This document shows, in pieces, positions 1 through 6,351 of a stretch of 6,351 nt of DNA. Position 1 is the stretch's first letter, and each line of letters starts with the position of its first letter. Source of the DNA: Flavobacteriales bacterium (lineage in GTDB: Bacteria; Bacteroidota; Bacteroidia; Flavobacteriales; Weeksellaceae); contig CAAGLV010000122.1 of the NCBI GenBank assembly GCA_900770875.1, positions 1 to 6,351 on the forward strand. Reading direction: 5' to 3'. The notes beneath the pieces are model-generated. The model worked only from the letters and a program-made list of their open reading frames with translations. It ran no database searches and was not told the DNA's origin. The position numbers were made by a program, and so were the translations under genes.

Positions 1-23
1 ATGCATTTTTAAAAATGTAAAAT

Positions 24-51
24 AAAAAGCCACTCAAACGAGTGGCTTTTT
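24..51 (-). terminator. Rho-independent terminator of the TlpA-like gene
   Basis: A 12-bp stem (24-35 pairing with 40-51) encloses a four-base loop, AAAC on the plus strand. The core is GCCACTC/GAGTGGC and the base of the stem is five A-T pairs. It begins 3 bases after the stop codon of the TlpA-like gene, and on the minus strand the hairpin runs into a T-rich stretch. There is also a run of seven T on the plus strand (47-53), so the hairpin could stop transcription from both sides. Whether a convergent gene lies to the left cannot be seen. Confidence 0.88.
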
Positions 52-54
52 TTC

Positions 55-1167
55 CTATTTTAAGTTTTCTTTTAAGAAAATTTCTAATTGTTCTGGTTCA
101 ATATTTTTCATAATGATTTCTCCTTTTTGGTTCACAAGAAAACTTGTAGGAAATGAATTGATGTGATTTACTTGCGAGAATTTCTTTTCTTCATCCAAAA
201 CATTTATCCAAGGAAGATTATATTTGGTAACTGTTTTTTTCCAGTCATCTATATATTTTTTTGTATCTACCGAAATAGCTTCAATTTCAAAACCTTTATC
301 GTGATATTGAGCATAAATTTCTTTTAATTTAGGAAAAGTAACCAAACATGGTTTACAGCTACTAAACCAAAAATCGATTAATGTATATTTATTTTTGGTA
401 TAATCGGATTGATATGGTTTACCATCTAATGTTTTTAAATTATTCATTGTAGGAAAAATTTTACCAAAACCAAATGTTTTGTTTTCTCTAATTTTTTGTT
501 CTAAAACTTTAAAAGGATAAGATTTTTTGATTTCCGAATCAAAATCAGCTAAAATATTTCCGTAAGGATAGTCTCTACTTACGCTTTCAAATTTTTCTAT
601 AATTTTCCAAAGTGCAATTTCTGATGCTGGATTTTCTTTAATGTACTGCTCTAATAAAGTAATTTCTTTTTTCCAATTTCTGCTGTACCATTTATTAATT
701 GAATCATTAACCTCTTTAGGAAAATCGAATTTATATTTCATAAAATTTTTACCAAAGTAGTTGTTGTAGTTATCTATTTCTAGGTTAACTTCTTTAAAAT
801 AGTTTTCGTACTTTTTTCTCTCGTCAATATCATTATCAATTGGATCGTAAATTTTATTTAGTTTGATGGTTATAGATTTATCTTTTAGATAAAATGGTCT
901 TGTACTAAAAAACGATTTATTAATTACTTCTGTATTTATTAGAAAAGGGTATGCAAAAGATTTTTTATCTATATAAAAGTTTACTTCTCCATTTTTAACT
1001 ACAGCCGAATCGTTAATTTCTGTAGGATAATAATCTTTAATTATAGCTTTGCTTAAAAACAATTTGCTTCCTTCTGTAATGCTATCAATTTTAAATTTCA
1101 CTTCAATTTTTTGTGCATTAACAAAGTTGAGTAGTAAAGAAAGTAGTAAGATTAGATATGTTTTCAT
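55..1167 (-). CDS. Exported TlpA/ResA-like thiol-disulfide oxidoreductase with N-terminal DUF4369-like region
   Basis: Predicted exported thiol-disulfide oxidoreductase of 370 residues. Residues 1-18 form a signal peptide (MKTY, a Leu-rich core, then VNA before Gln19). There is no lipobox Cys, so a soluble periplasmic protein is expected. Residues 20-105 look like the beta-rich DUF4369 region common in front of Bacteroidota TlpA domains (note DSAVVKNGEVNF at 53-64). Residues 110-235 are Lys/Asn/aromatic-rich, probably helical, and not recognised. Residues 236-370 are the thioredoxin-fold domain, with DFWFSSCKPC carrying the redox pair Cys271/Cys274 and FPT with the expected cis-Pro340. Family members reduce disulfides of envelope proteins, for example in cytochrome c maturation; the substrate here is unknown. 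The ATG start is chosen because it gives a complete signal peptide. The gene is flanked by terminators on both sides, so it is probably monocistronic. All five Arg codons are AGA, unlike carAB. I see no clean Bacteroidota promoter upstream. Confidence 0.88.
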   Translation of the reverse strand: MKTYLILLLSLLLNFVNAQKIEVKFKIDSITEGSKLFLSKAIIKDYYPTEINDSAVVKNGEVNFYIDKKSFAYPFLINTEVINKSFFSTRPFYLKDKSITIKLNKIYDPIDNDIDERKKYENYFKEVNLEIDNYNNYFGKNFMKYKFDFPKEVNDSINKWYSRNWKKEITLLEQYIKENPASEIALWKIIEKFESVSRDYPYGNILADFDSEIKKSYPFKVLEQKIRENKTFGFGKIFPTMNNLKTLDGKPYQSDYTKNKYTLIDFWFSSCKPCLVTFPKLKEIYAQYHDKGFEIEAISVDTKKYIDDWKKTVTKYNLPWINVLDEEKKFSQVNHINSFPTSFLVNQKGEIIMKNIEPEQLEIFLKENLK

Positions 1168-1262
1168 GTGTTTGTTTTGTTAAAAGTATTTATTTCTTTC
1201 GATTTAAAATATTGCAATAATATTATTTAGGTAATTTTTAACTTTTGAATTTTATAAACAAA

Positions 1263-1286
1263 AAAGCCTCGCAATTGCGAGGCTTT
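1263..1286 (-). terminator. Rho-independent terminator at the end of the argD-carA-carB operon
   Basis: A perfectly self-complementary 24-base hairpin with a 10-bp stem (AAAGCCTCGC, 1263-1272, pairing with 1277-1286) and an AATT loop. It lies 28 bases downstream of the carB stop codon. On the minus strand the stem is followed by a run of T (complement of A1260-A1265, then more T/A). This is the typical form of an intrinsic terminator and marks the end of the operon. It also separates carB from the TlpA-like gene, whose start lies about 95 bases further on in the 147-base intergenic region. Confidence 0.92.
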
Positions 1287-1314
1287 GAACTTATAACTTA
1301 ATGCTTAAAACGTA

Positions 1315-4300
1315 TTACTTATTACGGTATTCGTTCCAAGTTTTGATTTTTAAATCATCCATAGATAATGTAGTAAATGCATTAATGAAAGCCGAAGCTA
1401 AACGTGCATTTGTAACTAATGGAATGTTGAAATCTACTGCTGTACGACGAATTTGGTAATCGTTATCTAATTCCGCTTTTGTTAAGTTTTTCGGGATGTT
1501 GATTACCATATCAATTTTCTTATCGTGTAAGTACGACATTACGTTTGGCTCTTTTTTATCCGATGGCCAGTAAACTAAAGTAGAGTACACGTCGTTATCC
1601 ATAAAGAATTTGTGTGTTCCTTCAGTTGCGTAAATTTTGTATCCTTTCTCGATTAATTGTTTCGCAGGCGCTAATAAAGCTACTTTTGATTCAATTGGTC
1701 CACCAGAAATTAAAACTGTTTTCTCAGGAATTTCGTATCCTACCGATAACATCGATTTTAATAACGCTTCTTCCGCTGTATCTCCAATACATCCAACTTC
1801 ACCTGTAGATGACATATCTACCGATAACACTGGGTCAGCACCAGCTAAACGTGTAAATGAGAACTGAGAGGCTTTAACACCAACGTAATCTAAATCGTAA
1901 ACGATTTCTGAATTTCCTTTTTCAACTTCTAATCCTAATAAAACTTTTGTCGCTTTTTCGATTAAGTTATTTCCTGCTACTTTCGATACGAATGGGAACG
2001 AACGAGATGCACGAATATTTGTTTCGATTACACGAACAGTATTGTTTTTAGATAAGAACTGAATGTTCATTGGTCCAGAAATTTCGAAACGTTTTGCAAT
2101 TTTCGCTGCAACTTTACGCATTTGGCGAATTGTTTCGATATACACTTTTTGAGGTGGATAGTACATTGTTGCATCACCAGAGTGAACTCCAGCAAATTCC
2201 ACGTGCTCAGAAATGGCGTAATCTACAATTTCTCCGTTTTGACAAACTGCATCTAATTCGATTTCTTTTGCTCCTTGTACGAATTCAGAAACTACAACTG
2301 GATAGTCTGGAGAAACTTCTTTCGCTAATTTTAAGAACGCGTCTAATTCTTCTTTGTTCGATACTACGTTCATTGCAGCACCAGATAAAACGTAAGAAGG
2401 ACGAATTAAAACTGGGAAGTTTACTTCTTCTACGAAGTTGTGAATCGCTTCTAAAGAAGATAATTCTTTCCAACGTGGTTGGTCGATTCCTAATTCATCT
2501 AAGATTTCAGAGAATTTGTGACGATTTTCTGCATCATCAATACGTAAAGGAGAAGTTCCTAAAATATTGATTTTTTCATCGTACAATTTCATTGCTAAAT
2601 TGTTTGGAATTTGTCCTCCTGTAGAAATGATTGTTCCGTCAGGTTGTTCAAAATCCAAGATATCCATTACACGTTCGAACGATAATTCTTCGAAGTATAA
2701 ACGATCTGACTCATCATAATCCGTAGAAACCGTTTCTGGATTATAGTTGATGATGATTGTTTTGTATCCGTTTTTAGACGCTGTTTGTGCAGCATTTACA
2801 GAACACCAGTCGAACTCAACTGACGATCCGATACGGTAAACACCAGAACCTAAGATACAAACTGATTTTTCAGTTTCAGTTGCAATATCATTTTCAGTTC
2901 CGTGGTATGTTACATATAAGTAATTTGTTTGCGCTGGGAATTCAGCCGCTAACGTATCAATTTGTTTGATTACAGGAACAATTCCGAAGTTTTTACGTAA
3001 TTCACGAACTGTTAATTCGTTACGGTGAACATTTTGATTTCCTTTTACTAAAACTGCGATTTGTTGATCAGAGAAACCAGCTAATTTTGCTTTTTTCACT
3101 AAGTCAGCATCCACTTGTTCAAAACGCTCTAACGCTTCAAATTCTTTCGAGATGTTGAAGATTCTTTCTAAACGTTGTAAGAACCATAAGTCGATTTTCG
3201 TTAAATCGTGGATTTTCTCGATAGAATATCCCGCTTTGAACGCTTCTGTAATTGCATATAAACGCTCATCATTTGGTTCAGCTAACCAAGTATCTAACGA
3301 TTCTCCTTCAGGAATAACAAAAGAGTTTGCTACGAAACCTCTGTGTCCGATGTCTAACATACGAACTCCTTTCTGAATTGCTTCTTCGAAAGAACGTCCG
3401 ATAGCCATAACTTCACCAACCGATTTCATTGCAGAACCAATGTTACGACGAACACCGTAGAATTTGTTTAAATCCCAACGAGGTAATTTAACTACACAGT
3501 AATCTAACGCTGGCTCGAACATCGCAGATGTTGTTTGCGTTACGCTATTTTTTAATTCGTATAATGAATATCCTAATGCTAATTTAGCAGCAACGAAAGC
3601 TAATGGATAACCAGTTGCTTTAGATGCTAAGGCAGAAGAACGAGATAAACGAGCGTTCACCTCAATTACACGGTATTCTTCAGAAACTGTATCAAATGCG
3701 TATTGAATGTTACATTCTCCAACTACACCAAGGTGGCGAATTGTACGGATTGCAACTTCACGTAATTTGTGGTATTCTGAGTTTGATAAAGTTTGAGATG
3801 GAGCGATTACAATTGATTCTCCAGTGTGAACACCGATTGGATCGAAGTTTTCCATGTTACAAACTGTAATACAGTTATCGTAAGCATCACGTACTACTTC
3901 GTACTCGATTTCTTTCCATCCTTTTAACGATTCTTCTACTAAAACTTGAGAAGAGTAGTTGAAAGCTTTTTCTACTAATTCTAATAATTCTTCTTCGTTA
4001 TTTGCGAATCCAGAACCTAAACCTCCTAAAGCGTAAGCTGCACGAATAATTAATGGGAAACCGATACGTTTACCAGCTGCCATTGCATCTTCTACAGTTT
4101 CTACTGCTTCCGAACGAGCAGTTAAAACACCAATTTGGTCTAATTTTTCGATGAAAATATCACGGTCTTCTGTTGCTTCAATTACAGGAATTTGAGTTCC
4201 TAAAACTTCAACACCGTATTTTTCAAAGATGTTATCTTTATTTAATTCAACCGCACAGTTTAAAGCTGTTTGTCCTCCAAAGGCAACTAAAACACCGTCT

Positions 4301-4545
4301 GGTTTTTCTTTTTTAATTACTTCTTCTACAAAGTAAGGCGTTACAGGTAAGAAGTAAACTTCGTCTGCAATACCTTCTGAAGTTTGAACAGTTGCAATAT
4401 TTGGATTGATTAAAACTGTTTTGATTCCTTCTTCTTTTAACGCTTTTAACGCTTGCGAACCAGAGTAATCAAACTCACCAGCTTGACCAATTTTTAATGC
4501 TCCTGATCCTAATACTAATACTTTTTTAATATCTTTTTTTAACAT
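1315..4545 (-). CDS. carB: Carbamoyl-phosphate synthase, large (synthetase) subunit
   Basis: CarB makes carbamoyl phosphate from bicarbonate, two ATP and ammonia channelled from CarA, for arginine and pyrimidine synthesis. At 1076 residues it matches the usual length (E. coli 1073) and is complete. Layout: carboxyphosphate ATP-grasp half about 1-400, oligomerisation region about 400-553, carbamoyl-phosphate ATP-grasp half about 555-935, MGS-like allosteric domain about 940-1076. Visible signatures are GGQTALNC (90-97), YALGGLGSG (171-179), EVNARLSRSSALASKATG (295-312), GGQIPNNLA (643-651) and ETNIRASRSFPFVSK (841-855). By alignment from memory, the ATP/metal residues are present: Arg128, Arg168, Gln281, Glu295, Asn297, and Arg675, Arg715, Gln829, Glu841, Asn843. 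It starts 11 bases after the carA stop, with a weak AGAAG four bases before the ATG. Many segments read like animal CPS1/CAD rather than E. coli. Arg is mainly CGT, which suggests good expression. Confidence 0.98.
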   Translation of the reverse strand: MLKKDIKKVLVLGSGALKIGQAGEFDYSGSQALKALKEEGIKTVLINPNIATVQTSEGIADEVYFLPVTPYFVEEVIKKEKPDGVLVAFGGQTALNCAVELNKDNIFEKYGVEVLGTQIPVIEATEDRDIFIEKLDQIGVLTARSEAVETVEDAMAAGKRIGFPLIIRAAYALGGLGSGFANNEEELLELVEKAFNYSSQVLVEESLKGWKEIEYEVVRDAYDNCITVCNMENFDPIGVHTGESIVIAPSQTLSNSEYHKLREVAIRTIRHLGVVGECNIQYAFDTVSEEYRVIEVNARLSRSSALASKATGYPLAFVAAKLALGYSLYELKNSVTQTTSAMFEPALDYCVVKLPRWDLNKFYGVRRNIGSAMKSVGEVMAIGRSFEEAIQKGVRMLDIGHRGFVANSFVIPEGESLDTWLAEPNDERLYAITEAFKAGYSIEKIHDLTKIDLWFLQRLERIFNISKEFEALERFEQVDADLVKKAKLAGFSDQQIAVLVKGNQNVHRNELTVRELRKNFGIVPVIKQIDTLAAEFPAQTNYLYVTYHGTENDIATETEKSVCILGSGVYRIGSSVEFDWCSVNAAQTASKNGYKTIIINYNPETVSTDYDESDRLYFEELSFERVMDILDFEQPDGTIISTGGQIPNNLAMKLYDEKINILGTSPLRIDDAENRHKFSEILDELGIDQPRWKELSSLEAIHNFVEEVNFPVLIRPSYVLSGAAMNVVSNKEELDAFLKLAKEVSPDYPVVVSEFVQGAKEIELDAVCQNGEIVDYAISEHVEFAGVHSGDATMYYPPQKVYIETIRQMRKVAAKIAKRFEISGPMNIQFLSKNNTVRVIETNIRASRSFPFVSKVAGNNLIEKATKVLLGLEVEKGNSEIVYDLDYVGVKASQFSFTRLAGADPVLSVDMSSTGEVGCIGDTAEEALLKSMLSVGYEIPEKTVLISGGPIESKVALLAPAKQLIEKGYKIYATEGTHKFFMDNDVYSTLVYWPSDKKEPNVMSYLHDKKIDMVINIPKNLTKAELDNDYQIRRTAVDFNIPLVTNARLASAFINAFTTLSMDDLKIKTWNEYRNK

Positions 4546-4556
4546 CGTGCTTCTGA

Positions 4557-5645
4557 TTATGCGTTAGCGCTTTTATATTTTTTTACTTCTTCGATGAATT
4601 CATCAAATAAATACTCTGTATCAACTGGTCCTCCCATAGCTTCTGGGTGGAATTGAACTGTAAAGATTGGTTTAGATTCGTGACGAATTCCTTCGCACGT
4701 ACCATCATTTAAGTTTGTAAAGAATGTTGTAAATCCTTCAGGTAATTTTGAATCATCTACTGCGAAACCGTGGTTTTGAGAAGTGATGAAACATTTTTTT
4801 GTACCAACTAATTGTACCGGTTGGTTGTGCGAACGGTGTCCGTATTTTAATTTAAAAGTAGATGCACCAGCCGCTAAACTTACTAATTGGTTTCCTAAAC
4901 AAATACCAAAGATTGGTTTATCTCCTTTTAAAGATTCTTTGATGTTGTTGATTGTAGGAACACATAAAGCAGGATCTCCAGGTCCGTTTGAAATGAATAA
5001 TCCATCGTATTCTAACGTTGAGTAATCGTAATCCCAAGGTACACGAATTACTTCAACACCGCGATTTGTAAAACAACGGATAATGTTATTTTTAACTCCA
5101 CAGTCGATTAAAACAATTTTTACATCAGCACCTTCGTTGTAACGAATTACTTCTTTACAAGAAACTTGATCCACTAAGTTATCTAAATCTGGATTGTAAA
5201 ATTCTACGTCTGTATCTGCAACAATTTTACCTAAAGTAGAACCTTGTTCACGTAATTTTTTTGTGATCATACGTGTGTCTACTCCGTAAATTCCAGGGAT
5301 GTTTTGGCTTTCTAACCAAGCACCTAATTTTTGGATTGCATTCCAGTGCGAATAATCATCAGCATAGTAAGAAATTACTAAACCAGTTACTTGGATTTTG
5401 TTTGATTCCATCCAAGTTTCGATTGATTCGATCATTGCTTTATCGTCCGGAACACCATAGTTACCGATCATTGGAGCTGTCATTACCATAATCTGCCCTT
5501 TGTAAGAAGGGTCAGTCAAACTTTCATTATATCCAACTAATGCTGTGTTGAATACTACTTCTCCTGCGGCAGAAGTGTAAGCACCGAAAGATTTACCTTC
5601 GATTTCTAATCCGTCTTGGAATACTAATTTTACTGTCTTATCCAT
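4557..5645 (-). CDS. carA: Carbamoyl-phosphate synthase, small (glutamine amidotransferase) subunit
   Basis: CarA hydrolyses glutamine and passes ammonia through the internal tunnel to CarB. It has 362 residues, slightly shorter than E. coli CarA (382). The N-terminal CPSase small-subunit domain (about 1-165) carries GEVVFNTALVGY (28-39), LTDPSY (43-48) and TKKLREQGSTLGK (128-140). The C-terminal class I amidotransferase domain (about 175-355) has SNGPGDP (219-225), GICLGNQ with the nucleophile Cys249, SQNHGFAVD (289-297) and QFHPE (331-335) with catalytic His333 and Glu335, so the triad is complete. The usual GICLGHQ motif has Asn252 in place of His. Cys249 is retained, unlike the Ser of ammonia-dependent animal CPS1, so glutamine use is expected. 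The ATG overlaps the end of argD by 8 bases, and carB follows after 11 bases. No separate promoter or leader is visible, so expression probably follows argD. Confidence 0.98.
   Translation of the reverse strand: MDKTVKLVFQDGLEIEGKSFGAYTSAAGEVVFNTALVGYNESLTDPSYKGQIMVMTAPMIGNYGVPDDKAMIESIETWMESNKIQVTGLVISYYADDYSHWNAIQKLGAWLESQNIPGIYGVDTRMITKKLREQGSTLGKIVADTDVEFYNPDLDNLVDQVSCKEVIRYNEGADVKIVLIDCGVKNNIIRCFTNRGVEVIRVPWDYDYSTLEYDGLFISNGPGDPALCVPTINNIKESLKGDKPIFGICLGNQLVSLAAGASTFKLKYGHRSHNQPVQLVGTKKCFITSQNHGFAVDDSKLPEGFTTFFTNLNDGTCEGIRHESKPIFTVQFHPEAMGGPVDTEYLFDEFIEEVKKYKSANA
5638..5645 (-). other. argD stop / carA start overlap
   Basis: The eight bases ATGGATAA (minus strand) contain the carA start codon and, in another frame, the argD stop TAA. 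No Shine-Dalgarno-like purine run is visible just upstream. This arrangement is typical of translational coupling, in which ribosomes finishing argD reinitiate on carA. The overlap is seen directly; the coupling is inferred. Confidence 0.8.
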
Positions 5646-6351
5646 TGATGATAATGTTAATTTCAGTTTCTAATGCTGATATGAATTTATCTACGTATTG
5701 TTTTGTAATTGTTAAAGGTGGTAATAAACGAATGACGTTTGTACCTGCGTAACCAACAAAAATATTGTGCTTAGTTAATAAGTTATTCTTTAACTCCCCG
5801 ATAGGAAAATCAAATTCGATTCCGATCATTGATCCACGTCCACGAACTTCTTGAATTTTTGGGAATTTATTTAATTGGATTCCGATATATTCACCGATTT
5901 CTTTTGCGTTTTCTACTAAGTTTTCTTGCTCAATTACGTCTAAAACAGCAACTGCAGCAGCACAAGCTAAGTGGTTTCCTCCGAAAGTAGTTCCTAATAA
6001 ACCGTAAGAAGCTTTAAATTCTGGAGAAATTAAAACTCCACCAATCGGAAAACCGTTCCCCATTCCTTTCGCCATTGTGATTAAATCCGCTTTGATGTTA
6101 GAATGTTGGTGAGCGAAGAATTTTCCTGAACGTCCGTATCCTGATTGTACTTCGTCAGCGATTAAAATCACTCCGTTTTCTGTACAAACGGTTCTTAATT
6201 CTTGGATGAATTCGTCTGAAGGTAAGATGATTCCTCCAACACCTTGGATTGGTTCGTAAATGATTGCTGCAACATCTCCACCAGCAATGATTTCTTTAAT
6301 TGCGTCGATGTTATAATCTACGAAAGAAACTTTGTGGTGTGCGTTGAATGG
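5638..6351 (-). CDS. argD: Acetylornithine/succinylornithine aminotransferase, C-terminal part (5' end outside window)
   Basis: This is the last 237 residues of a PLP-dependent class III aminotransferase. The frame stays open to the window edge, so the gene continues to the right. The family is about 375-400 residues long, so roughly 60% is present. A possible start inside the window at 6171 is a GTG that encodes the Val of VILIADEVQSG, so it is not the true start. Fragment motifs are IIYEPIQGVGG (30-40), LIADEVQSGYGRSGKFF (63-79) with the PLP-ring Asp66, MAKGMGNGFPIGG (93-105) with the PLP-binding Lys95, and TTFGGNHLACAAA. ArgD transaminates N-acylglutamate semialdehyde with glutamate to N-acylornithine. 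Linkage to carAB supports arginine synthesis over ornithine or GABA catabolism. Some Bacteroidota use succinylated instead of acetylated intermediates, and the fragment does not decide which. The stop overlaps the carA start. Confidence 0.93.
   Translation of the reverse strand, partial: PFNAHHKVSFVDYNIDAIKEIIAGGDVAAIIYEPIQGVGGIILPSDEFIQELRTVCTENGVILIADEVQSGYGRSGKFFAHQHSNIKADLITMAKGMGNGFPIGGVLISPEFKASYGLLGTTFGGNHLACAAAVAVLDVIEQENLVENAKEIGEYIGIQLNKFPKIQEVRGRGSMIGIEFDFPIGELKNNLLTKHNIFVGYAGTNVIRLLPPLTITKQYVDKFISALETEINIIING

Noticed and set aside
1168..1262. Promoter of the TlpA-like gene
   Set aside because: I looked for the Bacteroidota pattern TTTG about 20 bases before TAnnTTTG on the minus strand. 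Only imperfect matches (TATTATTG, TACTTTTA) occur, and none has a correctly spaced upstream box, so no site is called.
1614..1867. Two overlapping plus-strand open frames opposite the end of carB
   Set aside because: Both are antisense shadows of the CarB allosteric domain, without motifs or start signals.
2285..2473. 62-codon minus-strand frame inside carB
   Set aside because: It is an out-of-frame reading of carB with an Arg/Ser-rich product; no independent evidence.
2070..2570. 166-codon open frame on the plus strand, antisense to carB
   Set aside because: It lies entirely inside carB, which is clearly real. Its predicted protein is low-complexity (rich in Leu, Arg, Gln) with no recognisable motif, as expected for the mirror of strongly biased codons.
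3152..3869. Plus-strand open frames opposite the first half of carB
   Set aside because: These are shadows of highly conserved CarB coding sequence; no family recognised.
4546..4556. Attenuator or riboswitch between carA and carB
   Set aside because: The gap is only 11 bases, with no room for a structured leader. Only a weak AGAAG is present.
4783..5491. Plus-strand open frames opposite carA
   Set aside because: They are mirrors of the CarA amidotransferase and N-terminal domains, not genes.
6169..6171. GTG as a possible start of the aminotransferase
   Set aside because: The frame continues upstream to the window edge with clear ArgD sequence (IIYEPIQGVGG), so this GTG is an internal Val codon.

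Overview
The window reads as chromosomal DNA of a member of the Bacteroidota, most likely a flavobacterium-type organism. The evidence is strongly AT-rich DNA, starts without clear Shine-Dalgarno sequences, a secreted thioredoxin-fold protein of the TlpA type with a signal peptide ending just before Gln, and an argD-carA-carB gene order of the kind found in Bacteroidota arginine clusters. The genus cannot be fixed from the sequence alone. Every gene lies on the minus strand, so transcription runs from the right edge to the left.

Right part (about 4557-6351): the C-terminal 237 residues of an ArgD-type aminotransferase, whose start lies beyond the window, followed by carA, the glutamine amidotransferase subunit of carbamoyl-phosphate synthase. 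The argD stop and the carA start overlap by 8 bases. Centre (1315-4545): carB, the full-length synthetase subunit, begins 11 bases after carA. A perfect GC-rich hairpin followed by a T-rich run on the transcribed strand closes the operon 28 bases after the carB stop. Left part (55-1167): a separate gene for an exported TlpA/ResA-like thiol-disulfide oxidoreductase with its own terminator immediately after the stop codon.

How the genes work together: CarA releases ammonia from glutamine and CarB converts it, with bicarbonate and two ATP, to carbamoyl phosphate. That product is shared by arginine and pyrimidine synthesis. Co-transcription with argD, which makes the N-acylated ornithine precursor, ties this copy to the arginine branch. 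The TlpA-like gene is not functionally linked to the operon.

The window is mostly ordinary biosynthetic DNA. The feature most worth a second look is that both CarA and CarB match the animal CAD/CPS1 enzymes in many places where the E. coli enzyme differs. The E. coli-type ornithine and UMP contacts are only partly retained, so allosteric control is probably different. I found no CRISPR array, mobile element, RNA gene or unknown multigene system.
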